Below are positions 12,458 through 25,660 of a stretch of 64,000 nucleotides of DNA, piece after piece. The notes under the pieces were generated by a model, which saw only the letters and a list, made by a program, of their open reading frames with translations, ran no database searches and was not told the origin of the DNA. Positions within the stretch are counted from its first letter, which is position 1, and every line of letters starts with the position of its first letter. Both the position numbers and the translations under genes were made by a program. The DNA is from Mya arenaria (lineage: Eukaryota; Mollusca; Bivalvia; Myida; Myidae), in contig NC_069135.1 in assembly GCF_026914265.1 (NCBI RefSeq), positions 30,570,738-30,634,737 on the forward strand, given 5' to 3'.

Positions 12458-12518
12458 TTTATCTCATCTCCGGCATTAAGCGTAGTGAGGCAGATGAGAT
12501 AAACTCCACAAACTATAG

Positions 12519-12648
12519 GAAATATTTAAGACTTGCTTGTATTTTAATGATGCAACCCTTGGCCGACGAAATTTTGTAGAATGATGTAACGCTGAAATTT
12601 TCGGTAAAGGATTGCATCATTTAAATACAAGCAAAACTCAAATATTTC
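12519..12648. mobile_element. Foldback MITE, 42-bp arms
   Basis: Arms 12519-12560 and 12607-12648 are reverse complements (gaaatatttaagacttgctt ... against its complement). One arm plus flank recurs near 27415-27520 in duplication unit 2, so the element or its region was part of the duplicated block. Confidence 0.7.
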
Positions 12649-13942
12649 ACGCGTAAAGAAGCAGAACATAACACAATCTTTTATAGACCAAGAAAATATT
12701 TGTGGTAATCTTTATATTGCGTATTTTTTTTATTTCAATGATTATGAGCTTAAACCTATAATGCACGAAATGTCATAGCCGTGGCGGTTACGTGCTGGAT
12801 ATCTAATCATAGATTATAATAGCTGTGAGTTCGAAACAAGAGTTCTGAATTCTTCTGAATTCTAACAAACAAGGGTATCATAACAGAACGTTTATTAACC
12901 AAAAGTGTATACACACATGTGTCTTAACAACATTTAATCGCGACAGTTATGTAAACGACAGATTTGGACAAAAGGTATACTTAATAATAATAATTTATTT
13001 AAAAATTATTCCAACATTAGGTATCAATGAGCTTTTAAATGCATTACTGGTGTTATAAATTATATACTTTTATATACTTATTTTGGGGCTAATTTACGGT
13101 ACCAGTGGCTTATCCCTGGCTTCTACCAAACTTAAAGTATCAGTCTTGTTTGGAAATGGGAAAATGCACACACGGTATGTTACTCTGGTTAAAGATACCG
13201 TAGTTCTTTAAAGGCACTAGACCACAGATGGTCCAAAAATCGGCATTTACAATATTTCCTAAAAACACGCTTGGAGTTATCAATACAAACTAGTATGAGG
13301 TCGATAATACATCATATTACATGTTTAAAAGAATATTTTGACGCTGTTGTAGCTGATATTACCCGTTTAAAAATAGTGCCGTAATGGTTCCCAGTTTGTA
13401 GTGTGTATACTTGGCATAGGAAAGTCTTGTGATAAGTACAGATACTTCTACCGGCACTTTTTTATATTTTCCGGGATTAACGTGGTAGACAAACCCAATA
13501 AATTTCGAAGTGGAAAAATTAGCAAACACTGCGAAAGGTACATGTGAAGTCAGCGATATGATACAGCAATAAGTTTTAATGCGTTATACACAACGATAAT
13601 TTTTATGTAAGTTTTTGATAATTTTCTTTTGTTCTTGCACTGGTATTAGCTGGTGTCTGTCTAGTCTTGTTACCGTCCACCAACTTATATCGATGTGATT
13701 CGGGATTCCTTATAATGGTACTGTTCGTATTTTAAGTGATAAGGACTATAAACCCTGGTTTGACAGTCGAGTGTTTAACCACAAGACAACGGATCCGCAA
13801 CTGATAGTGATCAATTAACATGTTTAGCTATATATTCATATTGCAAAATATATGAACAGCTTTGTATTTACATAATCTGTTTGATTTAATACCTATAGCT
13901 ACTTAAACAGCTACACCAGTATTTTCTGATTTAATCATGTTC

Positions 13943-14110
13943 AACTCTATTTTGTAAAGATCTTACTGATGTTGAGTCATTTTGAACTCTATTTTGTAAA
14001 GATCTTACTGATGTTGAGTCATTTTGAACTCTATTTTGTAAAGATCTTACTGATGTTGAGTCATTTTGAACTCTATTTTGTAAAGATCTTACTGATGTTG
14101 AGTCATTTTG
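13943..14110 (+). repeat. 42-bp tandem repeat, 4 copies
   Basis: Four nearly identical units starting aactctattttgtaaagatc and ending gttgagtcattttg. The matching place in unit 2 (around 27063-27100) has a single diverged unit, so the array grew after the duplication. It lies ~700 bp upstream of the P450 start. Confidence 0.9.
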
Positions 14111-14795
14111 TACTCTAATATCCCTTTTACGCCTGTTACGAAATGGCGTGAACTACATTTTAAACTGAATGTTAAATGTTTACTGAAGAGTTCTGGCCCT
14201 GTTTAAAGATAGATCGCCTCAATAGCTCCTTCTCATTTTAACCTTTATCGCGCATGTAGGTTTGGTGTACGTTTATTTTGAGTGAAAGAAAGCTGTATGT
14301 AAACAGTCCCAGTTTATAACGTATGTTTAACCTTAATACGGACGGTATTCAAACTGTGATATTTAAGGCGTTAAGTATTCTTGCAAGTTTATTATTGAAA
14401 TTCGATTCGCGATTATTAAGACACTAAAACGCACGCCGGGACCGTGTTTTTCTTATTTTATATTGTGTTGTCATTTTGGAATATTACAAGGACTGGTAAA
14501 TTTTGTTTCCATATATAACGATTTTTAAAGCATCTTCTCTTTGATTAAACAAAGAATTACGAATTTTGCTTATTACTTTTTAGTTTGAACCTTTTAATGA
14601 AAACAAGAACAAAGACAAAGGCAACATAACCTTTTTAGAATAATACTCACTAAAATGTTTCCATTCCTCTTAGCTTTAAATTATAAAGACGTATTATGTA
14701 ACCGTTGATTGTCAAATTACGTTAGAAAATACATGCAAGACCGAAAAAGTGTTTGTGTTCACTTTTTTATATAGGTGTACTTACAAATCATTAAC

Positions 14796-16472
14796 ATGAT
14801 GTACATCGGTCAGCTGTTGATGTCAGCAGACTGGACAGTGTTAGCACTGCTTGCTTTGGTCAGTATATTGACTGTCGTTTACGTCACTTCCGCATCATCG
14901 TCTCGCAAGCTACCCCCAGGACCAAAGCCCTGGCCGATAGTTGGTAAGTCAAGGATCGTTCGGGTATATATGCATATAAACATAGTAATTAAATCCATTA
15001 AGACCGGTTTTGAAACAAGAGCTGTCATGGGGACGTGGATAGGCTTCACCCGCTGGTCATTTCCAACCAGCTCGACAAGTATGAGGTCTCTGGGCCTTAG
15101 CGTTATTCATAAATTCATCGGACACGACCCTGACCCTTGGGCCACTGACTTCAAAGTTTGATATTGATCGGAAACTGCAGGGACTGACTGACGGAAGGAC
15201 ATACTGACCGATTCCTATCTGAAACCCTTCCGGGGTATGCAAAGATTTCAAAAATTACAAAGATAATAGTGCAATTTAAAAAAATCACACACACCGAATA
15301 TTTAACTTCTTAAGAATGAAACTGACAGCGACAAAGCTAAGCTGCAATGATATATCTTTATTTTTTAACTCTGGAGTAAGTATTGAACAAACAAAAGAAA
15401 TAGATCGTTTTTTTTCTTATTGCTGTACACAATAATTTATATTAACATATAATTTCTTCAGGCAACCTACCATATATACGTGGTCAAAGCAAACCCTTAT
15501 ACGAGGTGATGCTTACGTTACGCCAAGAGTATGGTGACGTTGTGAGGTTACAACTCGGTCCAAGCCTTAATTTCGTCTTCATCATGGGAAAAGATAAGAT
15601 TTACAAGGCGGCCGTGGATATGAACGACAAATTCAAATTCAGACCAACTAATTTCTATGCCACTAACTACATATTTAAAAATAAAGGTAAGCGAACAATG
15701 AACTGAAATGATTTATAGTTACATTAACTGTTATAAAGTTAACTGAAAATTTAAGACAATGGTCATTACAGCCGATCTCTTCGCCAACAACATCGTATTT
15801 TCCACTTTGAAATGGCAAACTATATAAAGATGATTGTAAAAGTAGTTTTTGATGATGATATTTTCACTGCTTAGTTTTCAGTGAATATATCAGCTGTTGT
15901 TATTTCACTGATAAAATCCATACATCATCGAAAAGCATGATAGAAAAACTAAAATGATCAATAAATATGACTTAACAGCTTCAATAATGAGTTAAGTCAT
16001 TCTTTATTAGTTGAAGGTCATTTTTGTATATTTGTGATATTCACCAAACAAATACATTACAAAAGTCTGAATGGATCAGAATTTTAAATGGACATTTATA
16101 ATAGGTTCATGGTCATGCCTCTATTTACTTGTATTAAGTTAAAGAAGTCCTGTTATATGGCTAATAAAAGGAGTTAACTGACTTTTCCCTTTTGTTGAAC
16201 GACATTGATTCTTTGTGTCAGGCATCTCTGCGTTATTGATTTTAATGTACTATCAGTATTGGCTAAGGGAAACAATTCGCGCCTTGTTCTTATAAACCTG
16301 TCTTAAGAACGCACTCTACACCAATACTCAATCACAGGTATATTTTTGTCAAACGGCGCCGAACACACTGCTCTCCGGAAGTTGATTCTTGTGACGCTGA
16401 GAGATTTTGGGGTTGGCCGGAAGTCACTGGAGGAACGTATACAGGAAGAGGCTAGGATGTGAGTATTTATAG

Positions 16473-16530
<58 letters not shown>

Positions 16531-18580
16531 TTTCTTTTTATCTAAGAATCGCCTTTCCGGTGTATTTGACTAATGCTGATATGAATTGTGGCGTGGTGCC
16601 GTTTATCTGTCTCAGTGGTGTTATTTATATTCTAGTTCTTATTAGGACATAGTTTTCAGAATACTGCTGATGTAGATGCAATATGTAATACAGGTTGTGT
16701 GATCTTATCGAGAGCAAGAAGGGTCAGCCAACGTATTACCTGGACAACTTTAAGATGGGTGTGTCCAATATCATCGCTGGTATTGTGTACGGAAACAGGT
16801 AGCTGTAGTCCTTCTTAATGTCTGCAACGCATGATGCAGCATGTTAAATGGATACTGTTGTGTATTATATGACGACTTCTTACATATCATATAAATATAG
16901 CATAGTAAATAGGCGTTGTTTTGTTAAGACAAGCGGAAATTTGAAAACTGGTTGCTCGAGTAAGTGGTCGGATCCTATTATGTAAATGGTTTTGTATGTG
17001 ACCAACTCTGTCGATAACTCATCAGTCTCAAATACTCCAAAGCTCGAGATCCGTTGTCGCTTGCCTTATAACATAGCTTCATTGCCGTTGTTGTCTACTG
17101 TTTGCATTGATTGCGTGTCTTATAAACAGGCCACAGTTTCTCGATATATTTTTATTTTTCAAGCAACGTTTGAATGCAATACCCTACTACGAAACGGTAC
17201 CCATTTGCCTCGTACGTTACAATGACTGAAAGTTATTTCCGCAGATATAATATCATTTACACATACAATGCTATTTGTTTCAAAATAACTATTTAACTAC
17301 AAATGTATTTAGAGAATGGCTTGCAATTTCTTTGACGTATGGCGTTTTGTTTTATGATAATTGTGGTTGATTTCAAACCATTCTTATATGTCGTTGTTAA
17401 AATCTAAAACTCTCTTTATAGGTTTGAATATGGGGACCCTACGTTTCTAAGGTTAATAGGCGATATCGACACATTTTTCAAAACCCTGAGCATATTTCTT
17501 CCTGAGAACTACTTCCCGTTTCTACGTTTCCTACCTAGATCAAAGGTAGCTACAGTGATTTAAACATTTACATTAAAGGGTCAACTTCAATAATATAAGT
17601 ATTTATAATGAAATTTTACAGTATATATGTTTACTCCACTCTTTTGCATATATTTTATTACTTTTTCAGTTAATGGCGGTGTTAAACGTATTTAAAGATC
17701 TAGAAGCATACGCGAAGTCCAGAATTGACGAACATCGGCCGACTTTTGACCCAGATAATTTGAGAGACTTTGTCGACATTTACCTGAAAGCAGAACAAGA
17801 AGGGGACAAAACTCTCACTGGTATTGGATAATTATCTGAAATCGCACCAACATTTGATTAGTTTAATACTTTCAGTAGGAAATAGATTCAAAAGTTCGCA
17901 TTCTAAAGGATATAAATTTCGTTAATAGTTCATGATATCATTTTTATAAAGTATTCATTCGAAACAATTTAAAACCAATTAGAGCGAAATAAAATTTGTA
18001 TTATCAGGATGTTGGTTAAAGAAAAAACAATAGATATATACGATTGTATCAAATTCAGCGGAACACATGTACCGTGTAATCGTGGATCTATTTAATGCGG
18101 GCACAGACACAACAGCAACTGCAATGACCTGGGCAGTCCTTTTCCTCATGAATAATCCGAAAATACAGCAGAGGTGTCGTAAAGAAATACTTCAGGTTAG
18201 TTTGATCAACATCAGGCTCAGTCATTTGAACTCACAAAGCTTCAAACGCAAAGGGCAAATAACATGTTCACTATTTCATGAAAATAAATTGTAATTGTTT
18301 GCTCTCTTTCTCGCTGGTTTAAACAAATATTAATAAACCAGTATAAACTATGCAACATTAAATAGTTTAAAATAATTATAAATCAGATTAATTCTGCGAG
18401 AATCACTGGCATAAACGAACCCAATACATATGTAATATGATTGAAAGAAGAGTGAAAACCCAAGTAGCCAAAGATTTAACGATAACCTTTTTTACATACA
18501 CACAGACACTAAAAGCGAAACACATAACGTACAAACAACACACAAACAAAACGAATAAATACACAACAGATATACCAAAT

Positions 18581-18614
<34 letters not shown>

Positions 18615-20073
18615 GTATTGGCAAACCAGCCCGAATCAAACATCTCAAATTGACTCCGCTAAAGGACAATCGTCCTTGTGTAGATAAAAGTTGATCAATA
18701 TCATGTGAGCTTCTAAGCTCATTTGTACTTAAACATCAGAAATAGTATACATATGTGTTCTGTTCGCACTTCTTGAAAATATTAACAAATGCAAAACATT
18801 CTTTGTTGTAATTCCAATTGGAATTATGCATATACATAATACTATGTATGTATTAACACAGTAATCGGTTTTGACAGGAAGTGGGTGAAGACAGGCAGGT
18901 CCAACTCTCAGATAAGGAGAAACTGCCCTACCTTCAAGCATTCATTAATGAAGTGCTTCGATTCAGTGCTATTGGTAAGTTTTAGAGCGTTATTATGAGA
19001 ATAAATGTTCCCCGGAAAGAAATTATAACTGAGTACTTTGAGAAATAGCTAAAAATAATAAAAGATGGTGAAAAGGGGCGTTGAAATGTTTGCTTTATAA
19101 CATTCTCAAATGAACCGAGACTATTCACATTTTACAGTTTATGGTTCCGGAAAATCTCACTTCTAATCGCAATCTGTCACAATGACTGGGTTGATGTGCT
19201 GTTAGGCGACTTAATATCCACCCACTTCGTCGTTCACAATAATCCTAGCTTCTCAGACTCCCCTGAGCTTATAATGGTTATAATGATTATGATGCTGTTT
19301 TGCCAAACGATTTGCCTTTTCACTCCATTATTCTTAATTCATTGCTGTTCAAATTATATTTCCTTTTTTAAAAAAAAAAACAATAACAAATAGCCCCTCA
19401 GAGCGCACCACACTTCACAATGGAAGATGTCGAGTTTGAAGGTTACATTATACCAAAAAGCTCTTTAGTGTTTTTTGGCCTGATTACCCTCCTCACGGAC
19501 AAGTCCACCTGGCACGACCCGGAAGTGTTTAGACCAGAACGTTTCCTTGACGACAAAGGTCAATTGAGGAACGAAAAAAACCAGAAGGAACACTTGACAC
19601 CATTTAGTCTAGGTAAAGTTTAATTTAATCACATCTTAATCAGATCGATGATATGAAATTTTAACAATACGTATTTTAGTATTTAAGCGGTTATCACTAC
19701 ATTCATTTTCAACCTTAGTTAATCTAAAAACATCTTTATCAGATCGAAGATATGAAATTCTAACAATACGTATTATAGTATTTTTTCGGTTATCACAACA
19801 TTTATTTTCAACCTTAGAGCCAAACACACTTTCAACAATGTTAAACATAACATTGAACTATACCTAATCGATGTCAAATTCTCTATTTCAGGTGGTCGTG
19901 CATGTCTTGGCAAGCATCTGGCACGTATGGAATTAATACTATTCCTCGGAACGCTCATCCAGAGGTTTGAATTTTCAACGCCTCCAGGTTGTACTGCCCC
20001 ATCCGAGGATCGCGTGCAGTCAGGTATAACGTGTCAGCCACGCCCATTTGAAGTGTGTGCAACACCGGTTTAG
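14796..20073 (+). CDS. Cytochrome P450, CYP2-clan-like, intact copy 1 (10 exons)
   Basis: Heme-thiolate monooxygenase, ER membrane-anchored. Exons: 14796-14943, 15462-15686, 16338-16458, 16694-16798, 17422-17545, 17670-17820, 18059-18195, 18878-18974, 19394-19612, 19892-20073. All introns are GT-AG and the phases chain without error to 1509 nt, 502 residues, the usual microsomal P450 length. N-terminus MMYIGQLL then a hydrophobic anchor (about residues 13-32) and hinge [12 protein letters not shown]. Helix-C region [11 protein letters not shown]-helix FNAGTDTT (exon 7); ExxR as EVLR (exon 8); meander FRPERF (exon 9); heme loop FSLGGRACLG spanning exons 9/10 with the Cys ligand. Start: two adjacent ATGs, the first taken. 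The donors of exons 4 and 5 are weak (gtagct). The substrate cannot be read; clan 2 placement rests on the hinge, helix-C and heme motifs. Tandem partner at 31309. Confidence 0.9.
15014..15250 (+). repeat. Interspersed element in P450 copy 1 intron 1
   Basis: Opens with aaacaagagctgtcat, a start seen in many bivalve interspersed repeats, and is shared with intron 1 of P450 copy 2 (31531-31760). It was present before the duplication. The same opening starts the tandem composites at 20736 and 42083. Confidence 0.55.
16473..16530 (+). repeat. (CAT)n microsatellite
   Basis: About 19 uninterrupted CAT units just inside intron 3 of P450 copy 1. The orthologous site in copy 2 (33463-33490) has only ~9. 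Confidence 0.95.
18583..18611. repeat. (AT)n microsatellite
   Basis: About 29 bp of alternating AT in intron 7 of P450 copy 1. Confidence 0.9.
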
Positions 20074-20325
20074 CACCGACATCGATCTGGCCAAAATGTA
20101 GCTAAAGAATGTTGCTTTTCTAAAAAAGGTGTTTATGTAAACATGGCCCTTATAAATTAAATACCCATGTCGAATTCGAATGTTTGCGTTAATTCCATGA
20201 ACAAATTCTTTGAACTTAAGAATAATTCATTCAAGCATTGTTAGAACAAAGCGGTTCTAATCTGTTTTTTTAAACAAACCAAAACTGAATGCAGCATCTT
20301 CTAGTTTCAGCATGTTGGCTTTTTA

Positions 20326-20331
20326 AATAAA
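20326..20331 (+). terminator. Poly(A) signal of P450 copy 1
   Basis: AATAAA about 253 nt after the stop, in a stretch (cagcatgttggct...) conserved in copy 2, where the signal sits at the same distance. Confidence 0.65.
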
Positions 20332-20735
20332 ATGATCATTATGCTATTTCTGATGCATTTGAAATGAATGTAAGGTATATTATCTATCAATACTAACTTA
20401 CTGTTTTAAAGGAATTGCCGACCAACCCGTCGTACAATGGTTTACAAATATATGCTGAATACAATTATATGGATTATATTGTAATCGTTTTGTTAATGGC
20501 TTTAAAAGGGAGAAAAAATAGGTAAACGTTATTAAGAGAGACTCTTTCTTATAATATTAGTATTAGTGATAGTTTGTCTTATGCAGTGCTTTAAACCATC
20601 GTTTGTTATTTTTAAATAAAATAATCTGAATGGAAGAATATGACTTGTTGCTTGTAAACGAACCATGATTCGTTTAAGGAAGTTGCAATATCACTCCATT
20701 CACTCAGCCTCGTAGTTACGGAGCTGACTAAGAAC

Positions 20736-21560
20736 AAAACAAGAGCTGTCATAGTAAGTGACGAATGCTCCCGAGGTTCTTTCAAGTTTTTGATTATGTA
20801 ATTACTAATATGCATACATTCAGTATACGCATATGCCGCACCCCTCATGATGGTTGACGTCAAGCGTGGATGAGTGATGCAGTGAGAGGTAGGGACGTGG
20901 ATTATGTAGCCGACACTTCATATTTCTGTTCCGAAAACATGTGCAATGCAATTTTAAACTATCTCCAAAAATATAAATTTAAAGCCCGTAAGTGGATTCT
21001 ATATATATAAATACAGCAATTCGCAATTATTAAACTCTGAATATGACCTTGAGCTTTTATGTAGTGACGTAGGTCTTGCATGCGCAACGTTTTCTTGATG
21101 TACCGAACAAATGTGCAACATAATCGATTTGCAGCCCGGACACAACCAACTTACTATAATGCATATGCATATATGCAGCATTCAGCATATTTACAAAGTA
21201 ATTATAAATTTCATCCCTGTCTGCCAAAGTTACAACCCGGACACGACCAGCTATACGCTATGTGGAATATACAGCATCCGAGTATAATTAAACTCCCAAG
21301 TGTGATCTTGCACTTTCAGGTCGGTTCGTGGGTCTTGTAAACGACCTATCGCCCTAACGTGGCGAACACATTTGCCAGTTTAATTTAAAAATCCAACCGT
21401 GCAGGACAACGTTACTGCCCGGACTTGACCAAATGCATTGTTAATGCATATACGCAGCATTTCATAATGAAAATCCTTTAAGTGCGAATTTAATCACTGA
21501 TGTAGGGACATGGGTCTTTATGTAATGAACACCCCTATCAAATAATCCCTTTCTGTTTGA
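20736..21560 (+). repeat. Degenerate tandem composite repeat, bivalve type, copy in unit 1
   Basis: Starts aacaagagctgtcatagtaa. It is followed by about four degenerate ~200-bp modules. Each carries a 'gtgaccttgac'-like segment, 'gggtcttgta..cgacctatc', 'gaacacatttgccagttt', and a 'cagcccggacac' block. Module sequence differs widely, so the array is old. It is matched by 42083-42975. Non-coding. Confidence 0.65.
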
Positions 21561-22580
21561 AAAAATAACAACCCTTACTAGCACTATTCTAGATCCCAAT
21601 TCAAGATCAGTTCTTGCTCAATTTAAAATTGGATTTTTGAAACTGGAAAACGTTAAATGGTCGGTTTTTGAGCATCAAGTTCTAAAATATTTCGAGTACA
21701 ATAAGTTCTAGTTCTAGCAATTGATGATCTGTAACCGGCCTTTAAACGTCCATACACTGTTCCAGAATCCAATCCTTGAGGTAAAAGAAATGTTTACTAC
21801 ATAGTTATGATTGGTTGGCCAAAACCTCAGAGTTTACTACAGTATACGTGAAAAATTAAATTTAAAACAATTTCTAAGTATTATCTTTTTTAAAAAGATG
21901 TTGCAATATAAGATGAAGGTTTATATTTTTTTGTTAACAAATTTAATGTTTTAAAATATTACCAAATTTACAGTGGCGAATTGACGGCTACTGGACAGAA
22001 TATATGACACGGCAAGAGTTTTACACTACACTGCAAACTTTTTCATTGTTTTGAACATGTGATTCCATGTTAATTAACCTATTGTAAGATGTGGTTTAAA
22101 TAGCTTCAAAGAAACAGACCAAATATGGCATGAGTGCAACAAGAAATGTCATTCTTGCATAACTGACATGCGTTTCCCTGTTCTTTTTCACCGGGGCTGG
22201 AATTTTCTGTCCTACCCACCCTGGGTAAAACGACTCAGATGAATATACGCGCCATTTTAGAATACTGTTTTAATTGAAACTGATAATAATGATTTACAAG
22301 AGCAGAGTCAGAGCATTTGTACATCAAAAATATTTCTTAATACAAAACTAGAAAATGAAACCTCAAAACGGCGACGTCAATCAGGAATTATTTGACGTTA
22401 TTTGACGTTCACTTTGAAATAACGCGCGTTATGACGTTGGCCTCAACAAATAATTTTGCACGCGCAATTTGGTGGAATTTCTTAAATAACACTTATATCG
22501 TCGAAATTTCACTTAAATATAAGTTTTAAGCATGCAAAAAAGAATCGTACACATGCAAACTGGTTAAGGACAATGGTTTT

Positions 22581-25444
22581 CATTATTATGTTGATCAAAA
22601 TGATAGCTTTTTGTCTCCCCTTTAGTTGGGCTTGATTTGAATTTGTACATTTCTTATTTCAAAAGCATTTAAATAGAAGCAGAGTTTTTTCCTGAGATAC
22701 TAGCAATATAAGATTTTAACAAATGAACAGTTTTGAACACACTTGTAAGTTTCATTATCAACGAAATATTATGTAGCTATTCTTTTGAAGACGTGGACTA
22801 GTAAAACGAGTATGTTTAATTTAACAGGAAGCTATGCTTTTTTACAGAAATTATAGACACCGAAGTACCGAGTGTTATTCAGGTGGGACTGCTATTTATG
22901 ATCGATCTAATGTCAAAAATGGCTTAACTTTGTATGATACGACAATATGGTTAAATTAGATGAAAACTTGTTTTAGGCTAGATCTTGATATATTCCTTGC
23001 AAGTATATACTTCTGGAGTAACAACTCGCCAATTACAAGCTTGATAGATATTGAACTATTTGATTGTCACCAAACTGATATAAGTCATTTCTAGTTGCTT
23101 GACATTCTACGCGTCACAGGGGACTGTATTTCGAGAACTTCTTGTTAGACTGATTTTATTCATTGTGATAGATATGTCCAAGATATTGATGCGGATAATT
23201 ACAAGCTAGATAATCCTTTGTCAGGATGTTCATTGGACAAGGGAAGTAACTTCAATGGTAAAAATATATTAAAAGTGTGCAAGGCTACCTCCCTTAGAAT
23301 TTAAAATATTCGTTTAGGATAGGGAACGTGTTTTAACCATCTCTGTGCCAAGGGCTTATTTTGGGCCTATTTTTGTATACTGCCCAGATTTTGCCCTCCA
23401 AACTTATCATTTAGATAAAGGTTACCCAGGGTCAGTGTTTATTAACACCTCTGTGATAATGATCAAAAGTAAAGCAATGAGTTATAAACACTGACTGACC
23501 AGCTGGTATTAAATTTCTAACACATGTTTCTGAGAACCGATCTGTACATCGTTTTTTCACTTGTTTTTGTCGTTCAAAACATTTCCGAACCGATTTAGTA
23601 TACTTGAAATATTTAAGTGGATAATTAATTTTATTGCATTTCTTAATAATAAGACAATACAAAATTACAAACAACATTGAACAGTCCAAGGTACATGATC
23701 ATTTGAAGGCCAGAGTATGAAAAATAAACCATTTTTTCAATATTATTTTCTTCTTTTTAAGTTTATTAGTCTATTTGTACTTTCTTTGAGACTCATATGC
23801 AATAAATATGGATTGCTAAAATTGCAAATACATTAAATTATCATGAAAAGCTATCATGCTCTTATTTCAGCTGATGCTTTGGAAGTTAACACATTCTTGA
23901 TTCTTATTATATTAAGAATGAAATAAATCGTGAAAATATTCAGTTTAAATCATTTCTGACAGGATAACCTTTTTTATTTTTCTTAAATTACTGCAACATT
24001 ATATCGCTAAGTGAATAAGAGTTGTAATAAATATTGATATTGATATCTTACGTGAATAAAATTAGCTTCAACATTATGTCTAATTTTCTTTAAACTACAA
24101 ACTAATGGCATTTTTATTAAAAAAGGCAATGCTATCAATTACCATATAAACGCGTCCAAAAAATACCACAGTGCATATTTGAATACTTGGCATAAAAACG
24201 CAACATATCGTAATGATTAGATGATATTACTGTTTCATAATGTACTTCATACGGACATACAATACTTCGCATTTCAAAATGTAGGTCAAATTATTTGAAT
24301 TTGAAAATGTAAATATGATCAATATCGACAGCGTTGTTTTGATAAACAAAAAATAAAAATTGTTTTGTTTGAAGTCATAAAATAAATAAAATTGCAAAAC
24401 AGCTAATTAATATATTTCATCCCTTTTCCCATATTAAAAGTCAAGTCAACCATACAATGTCCCTACTTAAGCACGTCTAGTGCAAAACAAGCTACATATG
24501 AAATGTTTTTATGAGTCTCATGTAAGTCCATTCAGTTGGAGGTATCACCCTTTAAGTCCATTTTGTGTTTTTACAACCTAATGTGTTAATATTCTAATAC
24601 CAAACAACCCAAAATTAATATATGATAAATTTAATCAATTAGTTAATCAACTACTCTTGCGCTTTTATGGCACGTGCTTCTACGTCAGCACTCTCTATAC
24701 ATCATTTCACGTGTAAGGGAATACTTTCCAACATGGCTGCTCCCTGGTGTCGTAATAATTTTTTTTTGTGCGCCCGCACCTACATTTTAATCGCCAACCC
24801 GATTTATTCATGTAATATTTTTTTAAAAGGCTGAAAAATAATAATTTATACTATTTCTATGCTAGTTTAGGTGTTTTTGTAAAGGGAAGTTACCGATGCA
24901 TGGTGTTTTATACTGCATATCGATCGGTTTAGCATGGATCAATCAAAATGGCGGCTTCCGGTATTAACAATGTAGCTGGAATATTGGAAATTAAATCTTA
25001 TTTTTGACAATAAATATGTTTTAAGCATGCTTGAAGACATTGTTCATCGTCTCATGCACTAAAGGGTCATTAATTAAAGCTATATTATGCAATAAAGCAT
25101 GTGTATCTGAGACTGGTAGCTATTATATTGCGTTATTAGTGACTCATTTTGGATGGAAATCGGAATGATCATCTTAGTATTATTTATTCTAATCATAATA
25201 CAAGTGACCAAAATTATACCTTGTTACGAAGATGCTGAAGATGACTTCTCAACTGAAGAGGAACATGAGTCATTGTTTGGTCCAAATTGATGTATCAAGC
25301 TCATTTTTGAATAAATTCTGACAAAACAACAGTTTTGAACAAATATCTTTTCACAAATAGCGATATAAACTATGATCTGTAGAGACCAAAACATAGGTAA
25401 GCCTAAGTTTATCGCCTTAAATTGTGTTTTCATTTGCAGCATAA
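22581..25444. other. Spacer between duplication units, no gene recognised
   Basis: AT-rich, with short random ORFs only. The one element that stands out is the motif cluster at 24945-24962 (see separate entry). Confidence 0.4.
24945..24962 (+). promoter_or_regulatory. YY1-like plus ETS-like site
   Basis: AAAATGGCGGCTTCCGGT combines the YY1 core ATGGCGGC with an ETS core TTCCGG, a pairing typical of TATA-less animal promoters. Another ATGGC motif (acatggctgctccc) lies ~210 bp upstream. No gene starting here was recognised, so this is a candidate only. Confidence 0.3.
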
Positions 25445-25660
25445 TCCAGTGCCTAGTGAATGTCTTCCCACTGAAAATAGCGGAGAATGGGCCTTACCTC
25501 GGGGTATCCCGGGGTGTTGGGGGCATTTGGCAGGGATTTTATCAGCAGTTTGTTTCTGCAGGTCGGGTATTTTACCCAGGATTGGATGGACCGCAAGTCA
25601 AAGGCCCCGCTTTTCCGGACTTGGGGGGGGGGGGGGCATACTCAATTGGCTGGTGCATAA
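25445..25660. mobile_element. Partial copy of the GC-rich MITE at 1172
   Basis: Matches the right two-thirds of 1172-1474 (shared 'gggggcatttggc(a/c)gggatttta', 'cggactt(g)gggggg', 'caattggctggtg'). The left ~90 bp with the left terminal repeat is missing. A poly-G run of ~15 marks the right side. Confidence 0.65.

Larger units (their letters stand above)
13098..22580 (+). repeat. Segmental duplication unit 1 (P450 module, ~9.5 kb)
   Basis: Collinear with 26321-45675. Landmarks: ggtaccagtggcttatccct (13098 / 26321), P450 exons 1-10, poly(A) signal, tandem composite repeat (20736 / 42083), and 'gcatgcaaa' followed by 'catgcaaact' (22530 / 45615). Introns and flanks are alignable throughout, so the copied block included the whole gene with its neighbours. 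Unit 1 is the compact version and serves as the empty-site reference for insertions in unit 2. Similarity may begin as far left as ~12490. Confidence 0.8.

Noticed and set aside
12779-12835. tRNA-like segment (gtggcggttacgtgctgga ... gtgagttcgaa)
   Set aside because: Box A/B-like pieces only; no foldable tRNA and no clear SINE body. Probably an old SINE head, too weak to annotate.
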